Shown here one piece after another: positions 1 to 9,941 of a stretch of 64,000 nt of DNA. Location of the stretch: NCBI GenBank assembly GCA_025435555.1, contig JAIWWG010000039.1:235847-299846 (forward strand). Direction: 5' to 3'. Position 1 is the stretch's first letter. Every line of letters starts with the position of its first letter. The notes beneath the pieces are model-generated. The model saw nothing but the letters and a program-made list of their open reading frames with translations, did not search any database and was not told the origin of the DNA. This DNA is from Chytriomyces cf. hyalinus JEL632. Lineage: Eukaryota; Chytridiomycota; Chytridiomycetes; Chytridiales; Chytriomycetaceae. The position numbers and the translations under genes were made by a program.

Positions 1-360
1 CCGGCTAATTGCAAGGAACTTTTCAATTTACGACATGCTGAATGCCGAAATGTTGTGGAACGGATCTTTGGGTGCCTCACAAAGAGGTTTCCCATCCTGA
101 AAGCCATGCGCGGTTTCTCTCTTGAAACTCAGAGAGATATTGCAATCGGTCTCCCCATTTTATTCAACATAATACGCACTAACTTTAGAGGTGATGGATT
201 TGTTGATGAAGATGACGAATGGGCGCTGGAGAATGTTGATTTTGCGACTGTTGGTGCTGATCAACATGACGATGATGATGTAGCAGGTGTTTGGAGAGAT
301 GGGATTGCACAGGCTATGTGGGTGGACTATCAGCGCGTGTTGAGAGCGAGGGGGGAATAA
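1..360 (+). CDS. PIF/Harbinger-type transposase, C-terminal part
   Basis: The frame is open from the first base, so the window edge cuts the 5' part of the gene. It reads KELFNLRHAECRNVVERIFG, then a long conserved stretch and a stop at 358-360. The RHA..RNVVERIFG..K.RF.IL pattern is typical of the end of the DDE domain of Harbinger transposase-derived nucleases (DDE_Tnp_4), where the last catalytic acidic residue is the E of VERIFG. The tail is acidic (DEDDEW, DDDDV). The enzyme would cut and paste its own element in the nucleus. The terminal inverted repeat about 240 bp downstream supports the assignment. Whether the complete protein is active cannot be judged here. Confidence 0.85.
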   Translation, partial: PANCKELFNLRHAECRNVVERIFGCLTKRFPILKAMRGFSLETQRDIAIGLPILFNIIRTNFRGDGFVDEDDEWALENVDFATVGADQHDDDDVAGVWRDGIAQAMWVDYQRVLRARGE

Positions 361-494
361 ATCTTACTTCAATGGCCGTTGTTTTTGTGCCCCTTGTCAA
401 ATTTGATCAGCTACACTTTTCAACCAGTATGAATATCTTCATATACTGCTTTGAAGAACAAAATATCTGCAAAAACTGCTTTGGAGGAGGAAAC

Positions 495-536
495 TAGTAT
501 CTGCAGATACTAATGGTGCAGTATTTGCAGATACTG
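495..536. repeat. Subterminal palindromes of the Harbinger element
   Basis: TAGTATCTGCAGATACTA at 495-512 is a perfect 18-bp palindrome. CAGTATTTGCAGATACTG at 519-536 is the same motif with one mismatch. A looser copy (aaaatatctgcaaaaactg) lies around 460-478. Repeated subterminal motifs of this kind are the usual binding sites of a transposase or its Myb-like partner. That role is inferred here. Confidence 0.6.
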
Positions 537-603
537 TTTTGCCGCGGCACTTCGTAATTTGCAAAAAATCGTCCAAATCATACTTTTATTGCCAAACGGG
601 GCC

Positions 604-909
604 TAAACAAACGACGAGGTATTATGACTGAGGGGAGTACGCAGTCTGAACTTTGGAGAAGCGGTTCTATCCTTGGAGACGGCCGGAGCTCCATTGCAAA
701 AGGGGCGGGAATGTGTGATTCAGCTCACTGCCCGCATCCCCCACATTTTTTTGTTTGTTTATTGTCTCTGTATTTGTTTTGAAAACAGTCGCGTCACTGG
801 ACACTCACGACGAAAAAAGCCCAGTTATTGACACGAAAAGTTACTCCTATCTACTTGCATGCAGTCTTGAGTCGGGTCCACAACAAAGAAACACATGTCA
901 TAATTGCGC
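604..909. repeat. Dispersed repeat, copy 1, and gap to next gene
   Basis: No gene is visible here. About 622-765 is a diverged copy of 56,402-56,550. Both share gactgaggg, gagtacgcagtctgaa, a gag-aagcgg block, aaaggggcg and attcagctcactgcccg in the same order. Neither copy codes for anything recognisable. It may be the end of an old non-autonomous element into which the Harbinger copy inserted. Confidence 0.55.
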
Positions 910-1260
910 TCAGCTTAGTACTCGTATACACAAGACGCCACGCTGATATCGGGGCTTTCTTGGGGCTGGCTTTGCGTGCTTCTCCATCTTCGTCAGCTTC
1001 TCTAAGTCCAACCCCTCAAACGGTTCGGCACACAGGAAAACGGGAACAACATTTATCAGAATCGCGGGCGGGTTCTCATGATTATCCCTGACGTGTCGAA
1101 TCGACAATGATTCGAAAGAGTGTTTCCACCGCGATGTAGAGCGGCCTGTATGAGGAATGGGTCCGGTTGAATTTGCCCAGAAAGTTTTAGAGAGGGAAGG
1201 TTCATGGTTGTACAAGGCGATGTCCATTGTCCCGTCCGTGGACCAAAACTTCGTACGCAA
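910..1260 (-). other. Unassigned minus-strand open frame downstream of DPH2
   Basis: The frame encodes 116 residues. Another minus-strand frame upstream of it (about 1230-1400) contains KVVLIGGGCLINSANIPNV. Together they could be exons of a small gene or a decayed one lying tail to tail with DPH2. I recognise no family. The segment has no low-complexity bias, which is the only reason to record it. Confidence 0.2.
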
Positions 1261-1410
1261 GAAGCAGAAACTCGGGTATAACTTTGATGAAGTGTGAGCC
1301 GTCTTCGACGTTGGGAATGTTTGCTGAGTTGATTAGGCAGCCGCCACCAATCAGAACAACTTTGGTGCCAAGGGTAATGATCGCATGTCAAAGACTTTAT
1401 TAAGAACAAA

Positions 1411-3167
1411 TCAGTTTGCTGAGTTTCCTTCTTCCGAGTAACCTGATGCAACACCTGCCCGGCCTTCGTTTGCCGTTTCAACGGCAGTTTCACCCAGCTT
1501 GACCTCAAGCCCTTTGAAAGTGCGCTTCGAGTTTAGAAAGTCACCAGCAGCACTGTTCATCACAAATTTGGACACAGCGCCTGCCGGTTTTCGAAGTAGA
1601 ACAGCTCCTTCTGAAGTTTCGCCATCGACGCCAGCTTCCGCGTCTTGCGTCTCTTCCGCATCACCATATTGCTTCCGAGACTTGTACCCACCAGTCATTA
1701 AAGAAAAGTGCGGCTCATCGTCTTCGTCTTCACTACCCATATCAAGTTTTCTTTGTATCTCCTCATCCGCTTCCAACCCAATCCGCTCAGCCAGTTTCGT
1801 GAGATCAGTCTCGTACTGTCCTGTCCATTCTTTGCCACGCACCAACGCAATCTCAAGTTCGAAGGGAGTGACGATAGGTTGCATAAACTCTTTGCTGTCA
1901 ACTAGAGTGTTTTCAGGACACGCGACAAGGACGAACGCTTGAATTTCCAGGAAATTCCCCAACTTGGCGGGGCTAGGCTTTCCAACAGCGATCAAGTAGG
2001 GTTTCTTGCCGCAAGCTGTAATGAGCTTCTTGAGGTGCTCAATCAGAGGCAGGTACGACACTGTCGTAAAATGGCGATTCAGCAAAAGATTTCAACAACA
2101 AGAAACGAGAGGAAGAAGACAGAAAGAGTGTCAGATTATCGGTAGTCGTCATGCTCAAGTGTGAAGTTGAGCGTTAAGACGGCACTTCCAAATACCGGAT
2201 GTCATCATAAGAACTGGCTTGAAAAGTAGAAAGGGAAAACGGACTGGGTAAATGGCAGTTACCTACGCCAAGTGTCCCAACAACGATTCCAATGACATCA
2301 GCGTCTTTGGCCTTTTGAACCATCACGTAACGTCTCCGCAGCATTTTATTCACGGCTGAAGACTCTTCTCGGGCAACTTTGGACACTGGATCATATGAGT
2401 AACTCTGTTGCGCGAAAGATGAGAAGCCACATCCAAAAAAAAAAGATGCAGAAGATAAAAACCTGATTGCCGCTATGTGTCATGATGATGTTTGTAAGCG
2501 TAAGACTTTCGCCCCCAATGAAGACGATCGCATACTCTGACAGAAGTTTGCCGTCTGGAAGGGTGTACTTGCGCCCGTAAGATGAAGTCTTTTCCAGGTT
2601 GCCAGCATCGACACCAGCGTTGATGTGCGATGGCACGACGTTCGAAAACCCTGCTTCTTTCAGCGCAGAGTATACGTTCTCTGAGGCCCACTGGTAAGGT
2701 GTATCGAACAGCAGCAGTATGTGGGCGTTGGTGCCTTGATCGGGGTCGATCGTGCGCATGAGAGACGTGAGAGCGGTGGCACAGTGCGTCGCATCCAGCG
2801 GTGCATGACCAAAGACATAGAGACAAGCAACCCGGGAGACCCGTCCGAGGCAGGCTCGGCCATAGTGCACGACGAGATCGGCCAAGACGTGCTCGGCTGC
2901 CACCTCGTCTACGCAGCAAGGTCCATATGTCGTGTCGGCTAATACAAAGAAAGATACGTCTGGGGCGAGAGCTTTGAGGAGGAGTGCCACTGAGGTGGAC
3001 TGTGGCAACAGTTCATCAGGGAACTGGAGGGCAACCTAGTCACTGGATCTTTCAGCTCATTTAGCTTGTTGTTGCTCAAGCGATAGCCAAGTCATTACCT
3101 TCTTGTATGACCCTTGCTGGATAGCGGCGAGGGTCCGTTCAATTTCGAATGCCTCCTCAAGGCTCAT
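1411..3167 (-). CDS. DPH2: Diphthamide biosynthesis protein 2
   Basis: Dph2 is the partner of Dph1 in the radical-SAM [4Fe-4S] complex that adds the 3-amino-3-carboxypropyl group to a histidine of elongation factor 2. Family blocks in order: AFEIERTLAAIQQGSYKK, VALQFPDELLPQS, ADTTYGPCCVDEVAAEHV (a cysteine-cluster region), YAIVFIGGESLTLTNIIMTH, YSYDPVSKVAREE, VIGIVVGTLGV, SYLPLIEHLKKLI, VACPENTLVDSKEF, and a C-terminal FKGLEVKLGET..GVASGYSE. Proposed exons are 1411-2060, 2264-2404 (first base 2263), 2463-3035 and 3099-3167. Introns have GT-AG ends and consistent phase. The ATG at 3165-3167 is the first in a good context, but a further 5' exon towards 3,329 is possible. A cytosolic housekeeping protein. 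Confidence 0.9.
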
Positions 3168-3718
3168 TTTGATGCAAACAACTGCCATAAAAAAAAAAAA
3201 AATGAAACAACAACAACAGCAAATCCGCACCCGCGCCAACACCTCATTGAGTGTGCCAGGGTCAGCGACATTTATTATATGATTATATGACGATGGTCGA
3301 GACATGTGCCAATTGTAGTGGTCCTCCAAAGGGCAGTTGGAAATGCGACCTGTGAATGGGAATGGGATGTGGTATCGCGAGGAGCTGAAATAAGTGGCTG
3401 CTTATCGGGATGAAAACAGAGCCAGAAAGGAAAGTGTCCGCACTAACACGCGCTCATTTTTTGTCACCTCACAACACGCGAGTATTATCATCCGAGACAT
3501 AACACGCCATCCATAAGCGCTGCCAATTCGATTTCGCATTTTGAACACGGTTGAAACCTGCTATCGCTGAACCCTGGCTTCTGAACAATTCATTCTCCAG
3601 ACTGCCAGGCTTCTTGCTTGCCCCTGGGAGAATTAGTATTCAACTATACTTCTTTTCCGTTCGAGTCGTCGGTGTGCAAGATGGAGGATTGAAAAAGAAG
3701 TCATGGATTGAAAAAAGG
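3168..3718. other. Gap between DPH2 and tRNA-Leu
   Basis: Contains the DPH2 promoter or a short 5' exon: an open minus-strand frame continues to 3,329 through a run of A residues at 3,190-3,202. From 3,330 to 3,718 I see no gene, only AT-rich unique sequence. Confidence 0.5.
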
Positions 3719-3801
3719 TGAACAGAGTGGGATTCGAACCCACGCCTATTACTAGACCACAACTTGAGTGTGGCGCCTTAGACCAACTCGGCCATCTGTC
3801 C
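3719..3801 (-). tRNA. tRNA-Leu (anticodon CAA)
   Basis: Read on the minus strand, 83 nt fold as a class II tRNA. The acceptor stem is GGACAGA/TCTGTTC with one G-U pair and discriminator A. The D arm is GGCC...GGTC. The anticodon stem CCACA/TGTGG has loop CTCAAGT, giving anticodon CAA for UUG codons. A variable arm TCTAGTAATAGG and T arm GTGGG-TTCGAAT-CCCAC follow. No intron. The 83-nt sequence is the same as that at 46,018-46,100. The Ty3 element starts 18 bp upstream. Confidence 0.95.
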
Positions 3802-3819
3802 TTGAATATAGGTACGGAA

Positions 3820-4016
3820 TGGGCTCATATTCCCAGAAGGTCTTAGAATATTCAGAGGATAAGATGTTCTTTATTGTAGATCAGAGGAAGGTCTTTTATA
3901 CCCGTATTCTTGGAATGTCGAAGAAAGAGATCGAAAAGTGATTAAAAGAAATGACATGTAAGAATTCAAAAGTCAGGGTTTTGAAGACTCTGGAAGTCAG
4001 GGTTATTTACGTTACA
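3820..4016 (-). repeat. 3' LTR of the chromovirus
   Basis: Matches 8,984-9,181 nearly base for base from the TGTAACGTAAATAACC start. The homology fades between 3,837 and 3,820, where gctcatattcc still aligns with gctcagattcc of the other copy. Confidence 0.85.
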
Positions 4017-4293
4017 CCCACCTCCAAGAGCATAGCGATGACAAAGAATCATAGGTTTCATCTTGATTTTGGGTCTGGAAGCATTGTAACAGTTCTGGAG
4101 TTGCATCAAGCCAACAGTTATATACTGGGTGATGATCTTTCCATGAGACAAGGACTTGTTGCTTGTTGTCGAGTGTTCTGGTGTGCAGGATTCGGTCAAT
4201 GACGCGTAATTTCATGGGCTGGGAATCCAATGGGTGCTTGTTGTCGTTGAAGTAGTAGAGCTTGAGCTTTTCTGGGTGGAAGACTGGATGCAC
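4017..4293 (-). pseudogene. Chromovirus integrase tail with chromodomain
   Basis: Encodes HPVFHPEKLKLYY, typical of the region after the integrase core, followed by VIDRILHTRTL...VLVSWKDH and NCWLDATPELLQ. This matches the strand-strand-helix layout of chromodomains carried by chromoviruses, which tether integrase to chromatin. The stop is near the start of the 3' LTR. The N-terminal join to integrase is lost by frame breaks. Aromatic cage residues look incomplete, so histone-mark reading is doubtful. Confidence 0.7.
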
Positions 4294-4515
4294 GTCCCAA
4301 GTGGAAGGAATATCAAGCTTGCAGGATGGAGTTTTTCCAATAAGTTCAGTGATCTTGTAAGGACCGGTATACTGGTCTGAGAGCTTGTTTGAAGGTCTGT
4401 ACCGAAGGTTTGGTGGCTTGAAATCCTTGAGTGAGATCAGAACAAGGTTACCAACTTGGAATGGAGAACGCAGGCAGTGGCGGTTGGCAACTGCAGAGTA
4501 GCGGTCTTGAGTGTC

Positions 4516-5499
4516 TCAAATTTGATCTTTGACAACTTGGTAGGTAGCCTTGAGGTCTCGTAGTGACAGTGGAGAATAAACTGAGAAATTGATATTGAAG
4601 AGAGACCAAGGGTGTTGTCCATATTCGAGGTAGAAGGGTGTGTGACCAGTGGCAGAGTTGATGGTGTCGTTGATACCGAATTCGACTTTGGCAAGGTGTG
4701 TATCCCAATCATCTTGTTCGTAGTTCACAAATTGTCGTAGGGCTTGAAGGATCCAATCGTTGTTTTGCTCAGTTTGACTGTCGGTTTGAGGATGAGCAGT
4801 GGTAGCAATTGTTAGCTTGATCTTGAGGGCTTGGCAGAGGCTTTTCCAGAAGAGAGAGGTGAACTTGGAATCTCTATCAGAGATGTAGTGGAGAGGAATA
4901 CCACGGTGTCTGAAAATATGGTCTTCAAAAAGGTTGGCAATGTCTCTGGCAGTACTGGTGGTCTTGCAAGGTATGAGGCGTGTTCTTTTTGTGAGAGAGT
5001 CAATAACAACCATGAGAGAGTCGTGTCCTGAAGGAGTCATTGGTAACTTGGTCATAAAGTCCATAGAGCAGGTGTGCCAGGGATGAGGAGGCACGTTGTG
5101 AGGTTGTAGTAGTCCATAAGGAAGTTGTCTGGCAATCTTGTAGCGTTGGCAGGAGTCACAAGTCTGTACAAATCATTGGACATCAGAGTGGAACTTGGGC
5201 CAATGGAAGTTCCGTGTGATACGTTCAGCAGTACGTTCCCAGTTATTGTGGATGGCTGTACCGTAGGAGTGGGCTTTGGAGACAATTGAGTTTCTGAGAG
5301 GTGCTGGAATAAAGAGTCTTGCATGGGTCTTGTCAATGTAGTAGAGTAGTCCATCTTGAAGGCTGTAACAAGAGATCTGGCTTATGAGGTCCTTGGGGGC
5401 ACGGGTACGATCATTTTCAAAGGTGTCTGGGTTTTCTGGGTCTATGAGGTACTGGGTAATCTTGAGGAACTCTGGGTCAGTAGTATTTACGTCTTTCAC
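4516..5499 (-). pseudogene. Chromovirus integrase
   Basis: The frame at 5,173-5,499 carries the zinc-binding H-H part (SKAHSYGTAIHNNWERT..I..NFHWP). The frame at 4,516-5,094 carries the catalytic core, with acidic residues in SMDFMTKLP, YISDRDSKFT and TEQNNDWI (D, D, E). The core inserts the element cDNA into host DNA. The two parts are in different frames, so the protein is broken between about 5,100 and 5,170. Confidence 0.85.
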
Positions 5500-5620
5500 A
5501 TCATTTATGAGGTTGTCGGTGATCCTGAGTTCGGTAGTGTAGTATTGAATCTGGAAGTTCTAACAAGACGTGGGTGGCATTCTGGTAAAGGTCAACTTGA
5601 ACTGAGGCATCTGAGGCAAA

Positions 5621-6820
5621 TCATCGTCTTGAGAGGGTGTCAGCAACTGTATTCCACTCCCCTGGTGTCCACTGGATCTTGAAATCATAGGAGAGCAGAT
5701 CAGCAAGCCAACGGTGGTGGACGGGACGGAGTTTTGGCTGGGTAAGGATGTGTCTGGGAGACTGGTGGTCGGTAAAGGCTAGTACTTGAGAGCAACCATA
5801 GATGTAGGAGCGGAAATGCTTGAGGGATTCAACTAAGGCAAGGATTTCTCCCATGTAAGGGTGGTACTTGGATTCTTCTTTCTTGCACTTTCGAGAGAAG
5901 TAGGCAACTGGTTGTTCAATGTTCTTGTCATCTGGCTGGGCGATGTAACTGGCAATGGCATGTTCAGACCAATCAGTGTGGAGGTGCAAAGGCTTGGAGG
6001 GGTCGAACATTGCTAGCATTTCTGGTGAGGCAAGGGCTTTCTTGACTTGATAGAAGTGGTGTCTGGCGTTGTCATTCCATTTCTCTTCAAAGGAGACAGT
6101 CTTGTGGTCACGTAGGAGGTCTGAGAGTGGAGCTATCAGCGAGGCATGGCGGTGGATGAAATGGTGGATGGTATTGGCTAAACCGAGAAATGATTGAAGT
6201 TCTGAGTAGATTGTAGGCTCTTCAAAGTCTTGAATGGCAGAGGTACGATTTGGTAGAACAGAGATAGCGCCTTGGTGGATACGGTTGCCAAGGTAGTCAA
6301 CTTGATCTTGAAGGAAGGAGCACTTGTGGAGTCTTACATGGAGTTTATGTTCTTTCATACGCTTCAGTGTGAGTTCTAGATGCTTGAGATGGTCTTGGTA
6401 GGTCTCAGAGTAGGCAAGGATGTCGTCAGTGTAGGTAGTGAGGAATTGGTTGATATAGTCACGAAAGATGGAGCTGATTGTGCCTTGGAAGGCAGCTGGA
6501 GCATTGGCTAAACCAAAGGGCATTACAGTCCATTCAAAATGTCTGTATTTTGTCCGAAAGGCTGTCTTGTGGATATCACTTTCAAGGATTCGTAGCTGGT
6601 GGAAACCTGAGGCTAGGTTGAGCTTGGAGAATACACGGGCATGGCAGAGGCAATCGAGCATTTCAACAATGTTTGGCAGTGGGGCACGGTTCTTGATGGT
6701 TAACTTGTTCAAAGCACGGTAATCGAAAACGAGGCGTAGCTTGTTCTTCTGCTTGACAAAGAAGACTGGAGCACCGTAATGTGAGGAGCTCTTCCTTGAG
6801 GACCTTGAGTTATTCTTCAT
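5621..6820 (-). pseudogene. Chromovirus reverse transcriptase and RNase H
   Basis: A 399-residue open frame is the best preserved part of the element. RT landmarks are RLVFDYRALNKLT, VFSKLNLASGFHQLRI, VMPFGLANAPAAFQ and the catalytic box YTDDILAYS (YxDD). RNase H follows with LHTDWSEHAI, the RKCKKEESKYH..GEILAL region and AFTDHQSPRHIL, ending in WTPGEWNTVADTLSRR. Fused gag-pol context is lost upstream. Labelled pseudogene because neighbouring domains are in other frames. Confidence 0.9.
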
Positions 6821-7077
6821 TCATAGGGTAGATGGGCCTATGAGGAGGGTTCTTGTCGGCATCTGGGATGGTATCAATCTTGATGTCAGTTGGTCTTGAA
6901 GGAGGCAGTCCTTCAAATGGCTGGAATACTTCTGGATACTTGTCTATAATGGCTAGGACTTCTGGAGGTAGCTTGGATCTTGCTATGAGGTCGGCTTCAT
7001 TACTGGAAGCAGTAGTAGGCTTGAAAGTTTCATCTGGAGTCTGGTCTGTGGTAGTTTTGTCTGGAGTCAGTTCTGGC

Positions 7078-7614
7078 TTAGTACTCTTGTCTAGAGTCGT
7101 CTGGCTGGTCTTGGAAGTTCTGGCATATCATGAAGCTGATTATCATTTCTGGATCTGGTTTCTTGTGTAGCAGCTTGTCAAATTGCTGTACCGATAGTAC
7201 TTCTGGTAGAGGTCTTGGTAGAGTGCATGTCCATTGATGAGGACCAATCTTGATGGTATTGGAAGGCCAATCGATTTCTGGATTGTAGTCATTGAGGAAG
7301 TCTTTTCCTAAAATAATGTCGTAGGCAAGGCCGGGCATGGCAGTATAGCTTCTGGAGTCGGTGAATGGGGTTCCTTGGAGTTTCAGTAGCAACGATTTCG
7401 TTCGTTTCCCTTGGATGAGGGACTTGTTGGCTAATCTAATCTTGTAGTCTTGAGCTTGGAGAGAGCTGTCTTGGATAAACAGTAGGTTGGTGTGGATAAA
7501 ACTTGGAGTAGCACCTGAATCGATCAGGATAGAGACTGGATGGTCTTGGATGGTTCCTTGGCAGATAAGGAGGCCTGGAGCGTCTGAGAAAGCAGAAGAG
7601 TGGTGGTTCTTCAT
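7078..7614 (-). pseudogene. Chromovirus aspartic protease
   Basis: Contains SILIDSGATPSFIH, the retropepsin active-site loop (D-S-G), and later YDIILGKDFL, the second conserved hydrophobic block of retroviral-type proteases. It cleaves the Gag-Pol polyprotein in an active element. The link to RT between 6,820 and 7,078 is interrupted. Confidence 0.8.
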
Positions 7615-7626
7615 GCTGAGTAAATT

Positions 7627-8983
7627 TTACTGGGGATAATCAAATTCGTTGATGGGTTCCGTAGTAGTGGAGTCAGAGTTGGCAGTGGTCAAAGGGCAGG
7701 TCGGTTCATCAAAGCTGAGAGGCTCAAAATGATTATTCTTGAAAGACAGAGCTTGAGTCGATGGTAGCTTCTTCTTCTTCAGAATGGACTTGAGTGGTGG
7801 CATGGATTCTTGACTTGGACTGGTAGCGTTTGTTTCCTTGGCTGTCTTGACGAGAGGCTTGGCGACTGGATCAAGACTGGATGGCGTTGGACTTCTGGGC
7901 TTGAAGGTTACGTTCTTGGAGCTTCTGGCAATGGTCGGTGTCATAATTCTTGGATTGACAGTAGAGGCACCAACCCTTAGATCGAAAGAACTCTTTCTAT
8001 TGTGGCGTGAGACGTTGAAAGGACCGAAAGGTCTGAGACTGTTCAGTGTTGGAGAGATCCATGGGGTCATCGAGGCTTGGAAACACGTTTCAAAAGGACG
8101 GGGTACTTGGCTGCTTCTTGAAGGAGGTCTGGTTGGCTTGAAAGGACTGGCTGACATTCTGGGTTCTTCTGGCATGGCGAAATGTGAGGTTGTCTAACTT
8201 TTCAGCTTCTTGTTGCAACTTGTCAAGGTCATCAGTGATTTGAAACAGTTCTGGCATGGTTCTGAGATGCATCTTGAGTCCTTGGAGATACTTGATACAG
8301 AGGTGCTTGACATTGTAGGTGACACCAGTGGCAGAAATGGCAGATACAAGTTCATTGAATTGGGCAGTGTACAGGGTAGCAGACTTCGACTGGTTCAGCT
8401 TTTCCATGGCTTCAATGGCTTGTGGCAGGGTGAGTAGAGATCCAAAGGCTTTTTGGATCCAGTCCTTGTATTGGTCCCAGGTCATGGAGGTGCGTTCAGA
8501 TTCAGGAATTCGACGCCAGGAGATACGAGCATGATCAGTGAGACCTGCAGCAGTAAACTGCACGTAGGTAGGTTGGCCAGTGTGAGTTCGCGTGGACAGA
8601 GACGGGGCAAAACTGTAGAGACGGCAGATTTCAAGGGCACGATTGAGGTAGTCATCCAAGTAGTTCTGGAGTTTGTGGACAGGCTTGTTCTTAATGGAAC
8701 CGGAGAAAACAATGGGCTTGACAGAAGGCATTTTGAAGTCTGGCATGGGACGAGACACGATGGTGGCTTGCTGGACGGTTTCAGGGGCGACAACGGTTGG
8801 CTGGATGGTAGACTGGACAAAGGTAGCGTGAAGGCGCATGGCTTCGAATTCTTGAACGAGAAACTGGTTGGTTTCAAGCAACTGGTTGTAGGCTTGGAGT
8901 ACTTGTTGGAGCTGTTGCTCTTGGGAGGTAGCTTGCTGGGACTCAGCTGGGCTTGTGGCTTGGTTCATTGGGAAGTCAGACAT
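7627..8983 (-). pseudogene. Chromovirus gag
   Basis: The frame starting at 8,983 encodes a glutamine-rich N-terminus and a retrotransposon Gag capsid domain (ALEICRLYSFAPS, ARISWRRIPESER, MTWDQYKDWIQKAFG, LRTMPELFQI). It stops at 8,090, where another frame continues to 7,627. A third frame around 7,930-7,990 reads KGWCLYCQSKNYDTDHC, a damaged zinc knuckle. Three frames in one capsid-nucleocapsid gene show at least two frameshifts. Confidence 0.8.
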
Positions 8984-9181
8984 GGCAGCTCAGATTCCGA
9001 GGAGGTCTTAGAATATTCAGAGGATAAGATGTTTTTTATTGTAGATCAGAGGAAGGTCTTTTATACCCGTATTCTTGGAATGTTGAAGAAAGAGATCGAA
9101 AAGTGATTAAAAGAAATGACACGTAAGAATTCGGAAGTCAGGGTTTTGAAGACTCTGGAAGTCAGGGTTATTTACTTTACA
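8984..9181 (-). repeat. 5' LTR of the chromovirus
   Basis: Pairs with 3,820-4,016. It starts TGTAAAGTAAATAACC at 9,181. The gag ATG lies at most about 20 bp after the LTR end, which leaves little room for a usual primer-binding site. I could not identify one. Confidence 0.85.
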
Positions 9182-9189
9182 ATACAGTT

Positions 9190-9278
9190 GCATAGCAATG
9201 CTAATTTACATTGTAGTACCTTTCTTTGTTGATGCGTAGCAATGCTAGTTCCAATTGTAGTACCTTTCTTTGTTCCAA
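9190..9278. repeat. Two 44-bp tandem copies
   Basis: The unit starts gcatagcaatgcta and ends with gtacctttctttgtt. The second copy starts at 9,234 with several changes (gcgtagcaatgcta). It lies directly outside the chromovirus 5' LTR. The inner agcaatgct is palindromic-like. Function unknown. The rest of 9,279-9,442 shows nothing. Confidence 0.7.
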
Positions 9279-9442
9279 CATTTTTCTTGACTTCAAATTT
9301 TCCTTCAAAATTCCAAAGATGGAAACTTCTCGAAAAACAAACAAGTTCAAATAACTTCCTCACATCAGTATAAAATGCTAGTGCCCTTCTCACAATAAAG
9401 ATCATCTATCAACCAACTCTGCTTTATTTCTGTATCAAATGT

Positions 9443-9772
9443 TGTTACGTAATCCACTGGATTAGCTTGACAGACTTCAAAGAATGCGCAGCAAAAGTTC
9501 TCATCCACTAAATTTCCCATGTTCCAGAAATCTGCTTGTTATTTTGAACCAATTCCAACACACCAAAAATCTCTCCCTTCTAATCTCCAAAAACTATTTT
9601 CCAACTGTTTCACTTGGTGATTAGTTACCAGAAACTCCTATTTAAGCCTGCCCTTTTTCTCCAATAAAGAACAGTCTCTCCATAACTCACTTACTACTCT
9701 CTATCTCTCTTCTGCTCGAAAGCAGTCCAAATCCTAAGAAGCCAGTTCCAGCACTTGACCTATTCTCTAACA
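9443..9772 (+). repeat. LTR of a second gypsy-type element (family B)
   Basis: Begins TGTTACGTAATCCACTGG and ends TCTCTAACA. Inside are a TATA-like TATTTAAG at about 9,640 and AATAAAG at 9,664, giving a U3-R-U5 layout. It is directly followed by ATTGGTAGCATTGG, a plausible tRNA primer-binding site (TTGGTAGC...). Diverged relatives with the same start and core signals lie at 46,114-46,385 (minus) and 55,153-55,408 (plus). Confidence 0.75.
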
Positions 9773-9941
9773 ATTGGTAGCATTGGAAATCCTCCCTCAC
9801 GTACTACGTACCCAAGAGAACCCTCCTTCCAAGATGAATCCAAACAACAACGAGCCTATCCAGCCTGAAACTGCAGCCCTGCAGACCCTCAACACTGTTG
9901 AATATCAGTCTCAAGTGATGGAGTACTGTTTACTTCAATAA
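9773..9941 (+). pseudogene. Primer-binding site and truncated gag of family B element
   Basis: The primer-binding site TTGGTAGC at 9,774-9,781 is followed by a 50-bp leader and an ATG at 9,834. This opens MNPNNNEPIQPETAALQ and stops after 35 codons. A hydrophilic, Gln/Asn-rich start 60 bp after a primer site fits Gag of a Ty3/gypsy element. The rest of the element is missing, so this is the 5' stub of a deleted copy. Confidence 0.55.

Larger units (their letters stand above)
1..603 (+). mobile_element. PIF/Harbinger DNA transposon, right half with terminal repeat
   Basis: The transposase C-terminus is followed by 240 bp of non-coding DNA with palindromes. It ends in GCCAAACGGGGCC at 591-603, directly followed by TAA at 604-606. 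Read inwards the end is GGCCCCGTTTGGC, a form common at PIF/Harbinger termini, and this superfamily duplicates a TTA/TAA trinucleotide on insertion. The left end lies outside the window, so the matching inverted repeat and the second TAA cannot be seen. Superfamily assignment is firm; completeness is unknown. Confidence 0.75.
3820..9181 (-). mobile_element. Ty3/gypsy chromovirus, full length but inactivated
   Basis: LTRs of roughly 195 bp flank gag, protease, reverse transcriptase-RNase H, integrase and a chromodomain in Ty3/gypsy order on the minus strand. Both LTRs begin TGTAA.GTAAATAACC and differ at about 7 of 180 compared positions (my count), so the insertion is not recent. A purine run TTGGAGGTGGG directly precedes the 3' LTR and can serve as polypurine tract. 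The coding region is split by frameshifts and stops, so this copy cannot be autonomous. The downstream boundary (3,820 or up to 3,837) and target-site duplication could not be fixed. The tRNA-Leu gene follows in the same orientation. Confidence 0.9.

Noticed and set aside
910-1410. C-terminal extension of DPH2
   Set aside because: DPH2 ends at 1,411 with the normal GVASGYSE-type terminus, so the sequence downstream must be separate.
8453-9106. Plus-strand open frame of 217 codons
   Set aside because: It is the antisense of chromovirus gag and its LTR, with repetitive Gly/Val/Leu composition. The gag frame on the other strand is clearly the real one.
3802-9190. 5-bp target-site duplication for the chromovirus
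   Set aside because: Flanks at either candidate boundary do not match; no duplication can be claimed.
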